Of a stretch of 12,337 nt of DNA, positions 1 through 7,477 are shown piece by piece. Both the position numbers and the translations under genes were made by a program. Origin of the DNA: a bacterium (GTDB lineage: Bacteria > Bacteroidota > Ignavibacteria > Kapaibacteriales > UBA2268); assembly GCA_024710535.1 (NCBI GenBank), contig JANJUO010000074.1:1-12337 (forward strand). Direction: 5' to 3'. Below the pieces are notes generated by a model. The model saw only the letters and a list, made by a program, of their open reading frames with translations. It did not search any database and was not told the origin of the DNA. How positions within the stretch are numbered: position 1 is the first letter of the stretch; every line of letters begins with the position of its first letter.

Positions 1-281
1 ATATAATTCGCTTCGAGAGCCCAACAATTATCATAAACAAACCATTTAATATTGTTAGGTAAAAATGTATATATTTATGTTTTATAGATAGGGAATTGTT
101 TGCATTAATATTTTTGCAATCAGAAAAATTCTTCAAAAAAGATATTAAACATAAAGAATTAATAAAATAAATGTTGTAAAACAAATTTTTATTGATTAAA
201 TATTAAAGAATTTATTTCAATAGACATAGATTTGAAGAATAAAAATTCACTAATAATGATATAGACTTCGTATTCATTAAA
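1..281. other. AT-rich stretch without a gene
   Basis: This left flank lies beyond the terminator of the alcohol dehydrogenase gene. I find no open frame with a credible start and ribosome site, no tRNA-like cloverleaf and no repeat array. There is a short imperfect inverted pair (CCAACAAT near 21 and ATTGTTAGG near 51) and a TATTTTTG box at 109-116 on the plus strand that lacks a matching upstream TTG. It may be the upstream region of a gene beyond the left edge, but nothing here shows this. Confidence 0.5.
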
Positions 282-315
282 AAAACCTTCCGAATATTGA
301 TATTCGGAAGGTTTT
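282..315 (-). terminator. Rho-independent terminator after the alcohol dehydrogenase gene
   Basis: A perfect 15-bp stem (282-296 paired with 301-315, core CCTTCCGAATA) closes a four-base loop. Read on the minus strand it is followed by a run of Ts, and it begins 54 bases after the dehydrogenase stop codon. The plus-strand side is also followed by a T-rich stretch (GATTTTTTG), so the hairpin could stop transcription from both directions. Confidence 0.9.
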
Positions 316-368
316 GATTTTTTGTTATTGACATTAATTTAAAAAATAAATCAACTATTATTTATTTG

Positions 369-1418
369 TTAATTGTTTTTCAATGTAGCCATATCAATTA
401 CAAAACGATATTTCACATCACCTTTTAGCATTCTTTCGTAAGCTTCATTGATGTATTGAATATTGATCAATTCAATATCCGATACAATATTATGCTCTCC
501 GCAGAAATCAAGCATTTCTTGAGTTTCAGCGATACCGCCAATCAATGAGCCGGCAAAACTTTTTCGTCCGCCAATCAAACTGAAAGAAACAACCGGAAGT
601 GGTTCCATTGGGGCGCCAACTAATACAAGAGTGCCATCAACTTTTAATAATTTTAAAAACATATTTATGTCGTGAGGTGCGGATACTGCATCAATTATCA
701 AATTAATTGTTTTGAAGTGTTTTTGCATTTCATCCAAGTCGGTGGAAAGAACCACATCATCGGCGCCTAATCTTTTGGCATCTTCAACTTTGGATAAAGA
801 TGTGGTGAAAACCACAACTTTGGCACCCATTGCTTTTGCAATTTTGATAGCCATGTGTCCTAAGCCGCCAATACCAACAACACCCACAGTCTTGCCAGGA
901 CCTGCATTCCAATGCTTCAAAGGTGAATAAGTTGTGATTCCGGCACAAAGTAGGGGAGCCGCCGCCGCTAAATCCAAATTTTCAGGCACTTTCAAAGTGA
1001 ATGCTTCATCTACAACGATTTTCTCTGAATAGCCACCATAAGTTTGCGTATTTAAATGTTTGTCATTAGAGTTATACGTATAAACAGCTCCTTCATCGCA
1101 ATACTGCTCGTTTCCGCATTGGCATTGTTCGCAGGTGCGGCATGAGTCAACCATACAGCCAACTGCGGCTGTATCTCCAACTTTGAATTTTGTAACTTTT
1201 GAACCGACATTTGTTACTTTACCAACAATTTCATGGCCGGGGACAACTGGATATTTTGCACCCATCCACTCATTTCTTGCAGTATGCAAGTCTGAATGGC
1301 AGATTCCACAATACAAAATCTCAATTTCTACATCAATGTCAGTAACTTCTCGTCTTTGGATTTGAAGTAATTCCAAAGGTTTTTCTGGGGCAAAATTGCC
1401 GAATGCTTTAGTGCTCAT
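369..1418 (-). CDS. Zinc-dependent NADP-type alcohol dehydrogenase / aldehyde reductase (YahK/cinnamyl-alcohol type)
   Basis: This is a 349-residue, full-length medium-chain dehydrogenase that interconverts alcohols and aldehydes in the cytoplasm. The catalytic zinc ligands are Cys40 (in GICHSD), His62 (in GHE) and Cys158 (in LLCAG). The structural zinc site is the four cysteines 93, 96, 99 and 107. The Rossmann fold carries the glycine motif GIGGLG at 182-187, and the segment FTTSLSK at 204-210 after the second strand is the pattern that favours NADPH in the cinnamyl-alcohol/YahK branch. The C-terminal block with INEAYERMLKGDVKYRFVID also matches YahK closely. By family analogy it is probably a broad-range aldehyde reductase; the physiological substrate cannot be read from the sequence. 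The ATG start puts the N-terminus where the family has it, but the ribosome site in front (AAGAA) is weak. It appears monocistronic, with a likely promoter at 1518-1548 and a strong terminator at 282-315. Confidence 0.93.
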   Translation of the reverse strand: MSTKAFGNFAPEKPLELLQIQRREVTDIDVEIEILYCGICHSDLHTARNEWMGAKYPVVPGHEIVGKVTNVGSKVTKFKVGDTAAVGCMVDSCRTCEQCQCGNEQYCDEGAVYTYNSNDKHLNTQTYGGYSEKIVVDEAFTLKVPENLDLAAAAPLLCAGITTYSPLKHWNAGPGKTVGVVGIGGLGHMAIKIAKAMGAKVVVFTTSLSKVEDAKRLGADDVVLSTDLDEMQKHFKTINLIIDAVSAPHDINMFLKLLKVDGTLVLVGAPMEPLPVVSFSLIGGRKSFAGSLIGGIAETQEMLDFCGEHNIVSDIELINIQYINEAYERMLKGDVKYRFVIDMATLKNN

Positions 1419-1517
1419 ATTCTTATTTTCTCATAAGTTAAAAAAATTACCATTTGTAAATGATTTTTTATAAAATATTAAACAAATTTCCAATTATTTC
1501 CATATTTTTCCCAACAA

Positions 1518-1548
1518 CAAAAATAACATATTTAGGAGAAATAATCAA
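1518..1548 (-). promoter_or_regulatory. Possible Bacteroidota-type promoter of the alcohol dehydrogenase gene
   Basis: On the minus strand, TTG (1548-1546) is followed by 20 bases and then TATTTTTG (1525-1518). This fits the TTTG / TAnnTTTG promoter form known from Bacteroidota, except that the base before TTG is A. It would give a leader of about 90 bases. The region is AT-rich, so a chance match is possible. The support is that the promoter of the neighbouring secreted-protein gene has exactly the same spacing. Confidence 0.4.
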
Positions 1549-1617
1549 TAATTATTAAAGTTGAAATTATAATTATTGTGTTTAATTTTCAATTGATCCA
1601 ATCTGATTATTAAATAA

Positions 1618-1648
1618 AAAAAACGCTCCGAAAATCGAAGCGTTTTTT
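1618..1648 (-). terminator. Rho-independent terminator after the secreted-protein gene
   Basis: A 13-bp stem (1618-1630 with 1636-1648, core AACGCTTCG, including one G-U pair) closes a five-base loop. On the minus strand it runs directly into eight Ts. It starts 21 bases after the stop codon of the secreted Asp-box protein gene and separates that gene from the dehydrogenase gene. Confidence 0.9.
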
Positions 1649-1669
1649 ATAAACAAGAATGCTTGAGTA

Positions 1670-3823
1670 TTAACGAACAACATTCAATACTTGAGCGGTA
1701 CGTTTGCCATTAACAGTGATAGCAACATAATAAGTGCCAACTGCCAAATCAGATACATTTGTTGATTGACCATAAACGCCTTCAGTTAAAACGCCATTAT
1801 AAACAGATTTAACTTTTTGACCCATAGCATTATAAATTTCAATAGAAACATTTGCATAAGCTTTCAAAGTAAATGCAAATTCAACATTGTTTTCAGCTGG
1901 ATTAGGGCTAATTCCATTGATTGAAAATTCAGGATTAATGAATTCTTCAACTGAAGAATAATCGCCTTTGTCAGGCATAAGAGTTGGGTTTGTGATAGGA
2001 GTAGGATTGTTAATATCAAAAACACCAAAAATAATGTTTTGAGTTACGTTTCTTTCGAAAATGATATTTTGTAACTGATATGGATAGTTATAAGGAGCAT
2101 TTGCTCTAACCAAATTTTTGTTTGGCTCGATATATCCAGCAGATTTGAAACTGCGAGCGATATATTCAAAAATTGGAATATTGCTCAAATCTTTTACAAC
2201 TGGAGGCATATAAGTAATTTTGTTGAACCATTTGTCGTTTGTAACGTTGATTGGATCAGACCATTTATCATCTGACATTGCTCTATGTGCAACAAAAATA
2301 TCAGTAGTTTCAATAGAATCCAATCTTGTACCAATGTTATAACCAAGAGCAGTTGGTCTGTATGCTGGTGCATCAAAGTTCAATCTTTTGTAATTATTGT
2401 TTGCAACTGCGAAATCTAACCATTTCACAATAAGATTTTGACCGTCTGCAGTTTTAGCAACTTCGATTTCGTTTTCTTTTGGAGTATATTCGAAAATATC
2501 TGCTGGTTGAAGAGGATTTCCTAAAGTATCTCTAATACCATATATTGGTTGGTTGATCCAAGAAATTGGAACGATTTTCCAAGGTTGACCAGCTTTTTTC
2601 ATTGCTTCAACTAACATGATTTCAATAGTGTCTGCCGCTTTAACAACGTTTAAGCGATAGAAATAGCTATAAGAATCATTGCCAGTTACTGCAAAAGCAG
2701 CTTGAGAATAAGTTCTAACATAAGGAATAGTAACGAAACTTGAATTTTTCACTTCAGTACCGCCACCCCATTCAGCCAAGAAAGCTTTAATAGTAGCAAA
2801 AGGAACTTTGTCATAATCAGACCAAGTTTCACCTTTGTTTGTGGATTTCACAACCATAGGCAATCTTTCCATATATTTTGAAGTTTCGGCATTTGCTAAG
2901 ATATTGTTGAAACAAGCATAAAGGTTACCGTCTTTGTCCGAATCCATTTGCATATCTTCATTGAAAGTGCTACCAAGATTTCCCGGTTGAACATAGAAAT
3001 TATCATATTTCCATTTTGAAGGAATTTCTGAATAATAATCATTCAAATAAACATCAGTTCTTCCAAAACCGTAAGTACCAAACTGTGAAAGCACATTGCC
3101 GAAATCATCAGTTTTTGGCTGTAATCTTGAGAACACATAGAACAAATCTTTTGCAGTAATCATTCTTGAATAGAACCAATAATCACCATTATCGTTATTG
3201 CTTGAAGGACCAACTTCTGGAATTACTTCTTTAGTTTTATCTTTACCATTGTAAATAATCCATGCGTGGTGTTCCATTCTGTAATCTTTAGCAGGTGTAT
3301 AATTAGGACCATGAACAGCAATCCATAAATTTAATGGATTAGTTTCGTTTCCAGGATTAATCATACCAAAAGATGGATTCACATAAACATTGTCGCTTGA
3401 ATCAAGAACAATGCCTGACCATGTAGTTCCATAGTCATTTGAGAAATAGAACCAAACATAACTTCTTAAAAGTGAGTCCACATCATAAGTTGGACCTCTT
3501 CCGTATCTTGACAAAACAATACCAAGTGTATTTGAAATTGGTTCGTATTGGAAAGGTGAAAATATTTCACCGTTATGGTTCCAACCAGCATCAACTCTTT
3601 CGATAATTGCTCTATAAGCAGTTGTGGTTAGTAAAGATGGAAGGCCGTCTTTTTCCATTTTATTGATTTCTTCAAAAGGCATTGTCGCCTTTACATCAAT
3701 TTGTTTTGGATAAAGCTTCATGTGTTGAGAAGTTTGGTACAAATCAGGAGCAGTACCAAAGCGGGCTACTAATAGCGCTGGCACAATTGCCAACAGCATA
3801 ATAGTGTAAACAAATTTTTTCAT
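1670..3823 (-). CDS. Secreted Asp-box (BNR) protein with C-terminal type IX secretion sorting domain
   Basis: This 717-residue protein starts with a clear Sec signal peptide: MKK, then a hydrophobic stretch to about residue 19, with likely cleavage after Ala20. The body contains two Asp-box (BNR) motifs, SNDYGTTW at 128-135 and STNKGETW at 327-334. Such motifs occur on the turns of sialidase-like beta-propellers. I see no sialidase catalytic motif, so an enzyme activity is not supported. Residues about 637-717 form a type A sorting domain of the type IX (Por) secretion system: GISPNP, then IEIYNAMGQKV, then LAVGTYYVAI, ending in NVVR. The protein should therefore pass the inner membrane by Sec and the outer membrane by the type IX machinery, ending on the surface or outside. 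The ATG start is supported by AAGGG five bases upstream. The gene stands alone, with its own promoter and terminator. The middle region (about 340-630) is unrecognised. Confidence 0.88.
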   Translation of the reverse strand: MKKFVYTIMLLAIVPALLVARFGTAPDLYQTSQHMKLYPKQIDVKATMPFEEINKMEKDGLPSLLTTTAYRAIIERVDAGWNHNGEIFSPFQYEPISNTLGIVLSRYGRGPTYDVDSLLRSYVWFYFSNDYGTTWSGIVLDSSDNVYVNPSFGMINPGNETNPLNLWIAVHGPNYTPAKDYRMEHHAWIIYNGKDKTKEVIPEVGPSSNNDNGDYWFYSRMITAKDLFYVFSRLQPKTDDFGNVLSQFGTYGFGRTDVYLNDYYSEIPSKWKYDNFYVQPGNLGSTFNEDMQMDSDKDGNLYACFNNILANAETSKYMERLPMVVKSTNKGETWSDYDKVPFATIKAFLAEWGGGTEVKNSSFVTIPYVRTYSQAAFAVTGNDSYSYFYRLNVVKAADTIEIMLVEAMKKAGQPWKIVPISWINQPIYGIRDTLGNPLQPADIFEYTPKENEIEVAKTADGQNLIVKWLDFAVANNNYKRLNFDAPAYRPTALGYNIGTRLDSIETTDIFVAHRAMSDDKWSDPINVTNDKWFNKITYMPPVVKDLSNIPIFEYIARSFKSAGYIEPNKNLVRANAPYNYPYQLQNIIFERNVTQNIIFGVFDINNPTPITNPTLMPDKGDYSSVEEFINPEFSINGISPNPAENNVEFAFTLKAYANVSIEIYNAMGQKVKSVYNGVLTEGVYGQSTNVSDLAVGTYYVAITVNGKRTAQVLNVVR

Positions 3824-3828
3824 ATTAA

Positions 3829-3833
3829 CCCTT
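3829..3833 (-). promoter_or_regulatory. Ribosome binding site of the secreted-protein gene
   Basis: AAGGG lies five bases before the ATG at 3823 on the minus strand and supports that start, which is also the one that gives an intact signal peptide. Confidence 0.7.
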
Positions 3834-3887
3834 GTATGAAATTTAACAAAAAACTAACAATTATAAAATAACATATTTACAAAAAAA

Positions 3888-3919
3888 CAAAGTTACAAGT
3901 ATTTTGGCAAAATTTCAAA
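3888..3919 (-). promoter_or_regulatory. Bacteroidota-type promoter of the secreted-protein gene
   Basis: On the minus strand, TTTG (3919-3916) is followed by 20 bases and then TAACTTTG (3895-3888). Both boxes fit the published Bacteroidota consensus (TTTG, about 19-21 bases, TAnnTTTG). The predicted transcription start is near 3881, giving a leader of about 58 bases before the ATG at 3823. The match is by eye, with no transcript data. Confidence 0.6.
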
Positions 3920-4000
3920 CAAATTTTATTAACAATTTGTGAATTTGTCAAATACTCATAAGTTAATACAATCTAACTACTCAAAAAGTTACAAAGCATT

Positions 4001-4057
4001 AAAAAAAAAATTTCAAAAACAGAAAAAATTCTCAAAAATTCATTCTGTTTTTGAAAT
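4001..4057 (-). terminator. Terminator of the gatE-gatD operon
   Basis: A perfect 15-bp inverted repeat (4010-4024 with 4043-4057, core TTTCAAAAACAGAA) encloses an 18-base loop. On the minus strand it is followed at once by ten Ts (4010-4001, the last one shared with the stem). It begins seven bases after the gatD stop codon. The stem is AT-rich and the loop long, so termination efficiency is uncertain, but position and T-run fit a rho-independent terminator. Confidence 0.75.
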
Positions 4058-4064
4058 AATTATA

Positions 4065-5468
4065 TTATTTTCTGAATTTAGATATAAATTCTTCAACTTC
4101 CGGAATTCCACCTTGATAAATCAAATATCCATTCGATGGCTCTCTTTCGGTAATTTCACCAGCTACCGGAGTAAGCATTATTCTTTTTACTTCTTCCAAA
4201 TTATCTGTTTGGCCAAGTGCCCAACATAATTTCATATATGCAACTTCAGGAAGCATATTTGCAGTTGGCACCACACCAAGCTCCATCATATCTCTACCTG
4301 TATCATATACATACATCTGAACATATCCCCAAAGTGTTTGAACTGTCATATAAACAGCAACCCCTTTATCTTGAGCATATTTCAAGGCAGGATATAATGG
4401 TTTATTAACATGTCCAAGACCAGTTCCAGCAATAACAATACCTCTATAACCATTATCAACCATAGAATTAATCATATCAGGCTGCATATTTGGATAATAA
4501 TAAACAATACCAACTTTTTCTTCGAAATATGGAAGAATTTTGAATTCTTTATCAGTACGGCGTTTTTTATAGTCTTGTCTTAACGGCGTAATTTTGTTTT
4601 TATCAACCATTGCAAGTGGAATATCACCCAAAGTTCTAAATGTAGAACGATAACTGGAGTGCATTTTACGAACTCTTGTACCTCTGTGTAGTAATCCATA
4701 CATATCAGAAGTAGGACCAAACATACAAACCATAATTTCAGCTAAATTACTTTCTGCGGCAGTTTTAACGCTATGTATAAGATTAAGAGCCGCATCAGAA
4801 GAAGGTCTGTCCGAAGATCTTTGCGAACCCACCATAACTATTGGAACGGGGGAGTTCTGAATCATAAATGATAAAATTGCGGCTGTATGGTGCATTGTAT
4901 CAGTTCCATGACCAATTACAATACCTTCAACACCTTGCTCAATCTCTTTAGCAATTGCTTTAGCAGTACCGATATATTGCTCAGGTCCCATATTTTCGCT
5001 GAAAACACCATACAATTTTTCAGTTTCCAAATTACAATAATCAGCAAGTTCGGGAACAGAGCCATATAATTCTCCCGGAGAGAATGCCGGAATTACTGCA
5101 CCTGTCCTATAATCTAATCTCGATGCAATAGTACCACCTGTTCCAAAAAGTTTCACTCTCGGCTTTCCTTTATCATAGGGAAATGCTTTCTCAGGGATTT
5201 TATAATGAGCAACCTTTCTTCCATTAACAACAATTGAAGCAACTTTTTCGGCTCTAACACCAATATTGTAGCCGGTAGCCATCTTGATAACAATATGATT
5301 GGCATCAGCAGTTTCAGAGCGGGGAAGAATCAACCCTGAATATTTGGATCCATCAATTGTTTCAACATCAATTTCAGACCAAACCAAGGCATTAAATTTT
5401 TTCAGAACTTCAAGAGTTATCCCACGATAACCTTTGTAGGCTTCTGCTTCGTTCATAATTTCACTCAT
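4065..5468 (-). CDS. gatD: Archaeal-type Glu-tRNA(Gln) amidotransferase subunit D (amide-donor asparaginase/glutaminase subunit)
   Basis: GatD is the subunit that releases ammonia from glutamine or asparagine and passes it to GatE, which turns Glu-tRNA(Gln) into Gln-tRNA(Gln). This protein has 467 residues, somewhat longer than archaeal GatD at about 435-440. Residues about 28-90 form the N-terminal Tudor-like domain (SKYSGLILPR, then GYNIGV) that separates GatD from plain L-asparaginases. The type I asparaginase domain follows: FGTGGTIASRLDYRTG with nucleophile Thr113, GHGTDTM with Thr189 and Asp190, GSQRSSDRPSSDAA at 214-227, and RVRKMHSS with the likely catalytic Lys268. All catalytic residues are present. 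The start is the ATG sharing one base with the gatE stop (TAATG), preceded by a full GGAGG. A GatDE complex is normally archaeal, so horizontal transfer is possible. A simple asparaginase is unlikely, because the Tudor-like domain and gatE are adjacent. Confidence 0.95.
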   Translation of the reverse strand: MSEIMNEAEAYKGYRGITLEVLKKFNALVWSEIDVETIDGSKYSGLILPRSETADANHIVIKMATGYNIGVRAEKVASIVVNGRKVAHYKIPEKAFPYDKGKPRVKLFGTGGTIASRLDYRTGAVIPAFSPGELYGSVPELADYCNLETEKLYGVFSENMGPEQYIGTAKAIAKEIEQGVEGIVIGHGTDTMHHTAAILSFMIQNSPVPIVMVGSQRSSDRPSSDAALNLIHSVKTAAESNLAEIMVCMFGPTSDMYGLLHRGTRVRKMHSSYRSTFRTLGDIPLAMVDKNKITPLRQDYKKRRTDKEFKILPYFEEKVGIVYYYPNMQPDMINSMVDNGYRGIVIAGTGLGHVNKPLYPALKYAQDKGVAVYMTVQTLWGYVQMYVYDTGRDMMELGVVPTANMLPEVAYMKLCWALGQTDNLEEVKRIMLTPVAGEITEREPSNGYLIYQGGIPEVEEFISKFRK

Positions 5469-7393
5469 TATTTATCCTCCGCATTTAAAATTTCTTTAGC
5501 AAGTTTAGCAATCAGACTACCATCAGCAGTTCCACGCAATTCATTCATCAAAAAACAAATAAACAAATCATCGCGTTTTTCGGCTTTATTGATTTTCATA
5601 TCTTTAAAAATTAGTTTTGTTCTTTCTATAACTTTTATTAATTCTTCTTCTTTTTTCAAATTAATGATGTACTCTTCAGAAAAAATACCTGTTTCTGCAA
5701 TTTTTTTCATAATTGGAAAAACAGAAGCATGAGAAATCTTGTTATCGGTAATTAACTTAAAAATATTAAAATATACTTCTTCAGTTAATGCTATAGTTGA
5801 TAATCTCATCTTTTTTAATCTTTTTGGGAATTGTATCAAAGCAACAGAAGCAAATTTTGGAGAAATATTTAATTCATTAACAACTTTATCAAATAAATTA
5901 GCTAACTTAGATATTCTTAAATCTCTTACGATATCTGATGGAACTCCAATTTCCAAATATCGTTTAGTTCTATCCCAAATTCTTTCAGGCATTTGAGAGC
6001 GAATCCTATTTTTTCTTTCATCGGAAATTGGTTTTGGAGGCAAATCAGTATCTGGATACATTCTTTCTGGACCAGGCAAAATTCTTTCAAATCCGTTAGT
6101 TCCGTCCCAATGTGCTTGACGAGTTTCTGATGGAATACCAATTGTTGCTTCTTTTGCACGAATAATTATTTCTTTTGCGCCCATTTCTGCATCGTCATCG
6201 GCACCCCAAACGATAATCAAAGCATCATCTTTAGTAGCATTCATAACTTTTCTCAAATTTTTCCAATCAGCAGCAGCAATAGTTTCGCTCCATCTATCTG
6301 AATGAATAATATTTGGAAGAGTTGTCAAGCATGCAATCACGCGAACTCTATCTGAAATTTCCTTTGAGAAATAAGTATCAGTTTGGGTTTGCCAATTCAT
6401 CAAACCATTCCAACCCTTAAGAAGCACACAATTTACTTTCATTCCTTGAATAATTGCATTATGAATAGGTTGATAAGCAGTTTTTCTCAATAATTTGGTA
6501 ACATCAGTATAATTAGCATTAAAAGTTTCACCATTGATGCCACGAGCGTGCAATTCTTCTCTTAATCGCAACAAATTCCATTGTCTCATTGCTTCATTAT
6601 AGCAAAGTAGGGGAATGCGTTTGATGTTTGGAACACCTTTGATTTCTATTCTTGTTCCACCTTCAACACTTACGTTAACGTCTTGTCTGCCTGCTCCAAT
6701 ACCTGTGCGAACTTTTCCGGTACTTCTAACAAGTTCACGCAAAATATTATTTACTTCTGCAACTTCATCCGGTGTTTTCATTTCAGGATAAGTAACCGTT
6801 TCAATTAAGGGCATACCTAATCGGTCTGTTTTATAAATTCTTTTGTGACCGATATCACTTGTCTCGCGACAGGAATCTTCCTCGATTGACATTTGAATTA
6901 AATTGATAGTTCTATCTTTATAAGGAATATGTCCGCCTACAGCAGTTATTGCTGTTCTTTGGAAACCGGTTGGAATCGAGCCGTCCAAATATTGCTTTCT
7001 TGCAATATGTAGTTCATCGACAATATATCCATTGAAGAGCATACCGACTTCAAGAGCAATGTCCAATGCTTGTTCGTTTATTTGGAATGGCGGTGTGTCG
7101 TCCATTTCATAAGTGCAAACAGTATCATAATTAATTCTGTAAATGATGTCTTTTTTGGTTTTGAATTCCATTAATGCCGTTCCGTCATACTCGCCGAGTT
7201 CTGAAAGAGTTGGACGCATGTGCCTGAGAATTTCGGCATTGTACTTGTCTTGATAATGCCCGGCAGGACAATTGCAAAATAGTTTCTTCTCAGTTAGAAG
7301 TTGCTGATGTACTTCCAAACCGGATTTGAAACCAATAGTTGCATAATCTTCCGGAGTCATTTCTTCATAAGGTTTAAAAATGAATTTTGACAT
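5468..7393 (-). CDS. gatE: Archaeal-type Glu-tRNA(Gln) amidotransferase subunit E (tRNA-binding kinase/transamidase subunit)
   Basis: GatE binds Glu-tRNA(Gln), activates the glutamate with ATP and amidates it with ammonia from GatD. The 641 residues match the full family length (about 620-635). The N-terminal cradle carries GLEVHQQL (25-32), LFCNCP (38-43), DGSIPTGFQRT (137-147), IEEDSCRE (170-177) and GIGAGRQDVNVSV (231-243). An AspRS-like insertion domain occupies about 280-400; bacterial GatB lacks it, so this is GatE and not GatB. The cradle resumes with LPGPERMYPDTDLPP (439-453), followed by a helical domain (about 455-530) and a YqeY-like tail (about 535-640, with NELRGTADG near the end). 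GatE precedes gatD and overlaps it by one base. The ATG has a modest GGGG six bases upstream. IEEDSCRE has Ser-Cys where I recall small residues such as alanine in archaeal GatE. Confidence 0.95.
   Translation of the reverse strand: MSKFIFKPYEEMTPEDYATIGFKSGLEVHQQLLTEKKLFCNCPAGHYQDKYNAEILRHMRPTLSELGEYDGTALMEFKTKKDIIYRINYDTVCTYEMDDTPPFQINEQALDIALEVGMLFNGYIVDELHIARKQYLDGSIPTGFQRTAITAVGGHIPYKDRTINLIQMSIEEDSCRETSDIGHKRIYKTDRLGMPLIETVTYPEMKTPDEVAEVNNILRELVRSTGKVRTGIGAGRQDVNVSVEGGTRIEIKGVPNIKRIPLLCYNEAMRQWNLLRLREELHARGINGETFNANYTDVTKLLRKTAYQPIHNAIIQGMKVNCVLLKGWNGLMNWQTQTDTYFSKEISDRVRVIACLTTLPNIIHSDRWSETIAAADWKNLRKVMNATKDDALIIVWGADDDAEMGAKEIIIRAKEATIGIPSETRQAHWDGTNGFERILPGPERMYPDTDLPPKPISDERKNRIRSQMPERIWDRTKRYLEIGVPSDIVRDLRISKLANLFDKVVNELNISPKFASVALIQFPKRLKKMRLSTIALTEEVYFNIFKLITDNKISHASVFPIMKKIAETGIFSEEYIINLKKEEELIKVIERTKLIFKDMKINKAEKRDDLFICFLMNELRGTADGSLIAKLAKEILNAEDK
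5476..5480 (-). promoter_or_regulatory. Strong ribosome binding site of gatD inside the end of gatE
   Basis: GGAGG lies seven bases before the gatD ATG (5468-5466) and decides between this start and the in-frame ATG at Met5. It is the best Shine-Dalgarno match I saw in the window. With the TAATG junction it suggests that gatD is translated both by re-initiation after gatE and by fresh initiation, giving matched subunit amounts. Confidence 0.8.
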
Positions 7394-7445
7394 TTTAGCC
7401 CCGTTTTTTCATATAATATTCAATAAATTTTATTGCAAAATAATA

Positions 7446-7477
7446 TTATTTTCAAAAATTTTATTTTTTGAAAATAA
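7446..7477. repeat. AT-rich inverted repeat between glgP and gatE
   Basis: A 13-bp perfect inverted repeat (7446-7458 with 7465-7477, core ATTTTCAAAAA) encloses six bases. It is almost entirely A-T. It lies about 90 bases downstream of the glgP stop and about 50 bases upstream of the gatE start. It could be a weak terminator of the upstream operon, a hairpin at the 5' end of the gatE transcript, or a chance structure in AT-rich DNA. There is no clean T-run after it. Confidence 0.45.

Noticed and set aside
109..116. TATTTTTG on the plus strand as a promoter
   Set aside because: No TTG or TTTG lies about 19-21 bases upstream, and no plus-strand gene follows.
3939..4229. Plus-strand open frame of 96 codons
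   Set aside because: It runs through the gatED terminator and into the gatD coding region in antisense, is rich in Lys/Phe/Ser from AT-rich DNA, and has no ribosome site or family likeness.
4065..5468. Reading gatD as a plain type I L-asparaginase
   Set aside because: The N-terminal Tudor-like domain, the GSQRSSDRPSSDAA block and direct coupling to gatE identify it as GatD.
5468..7393. Reading gatE as bacterial GatB
   Set aside because: The AspRS-like insertion between about 280 and 400 and the partner GatD are features of GatE. No gatA or gatC is nearby.
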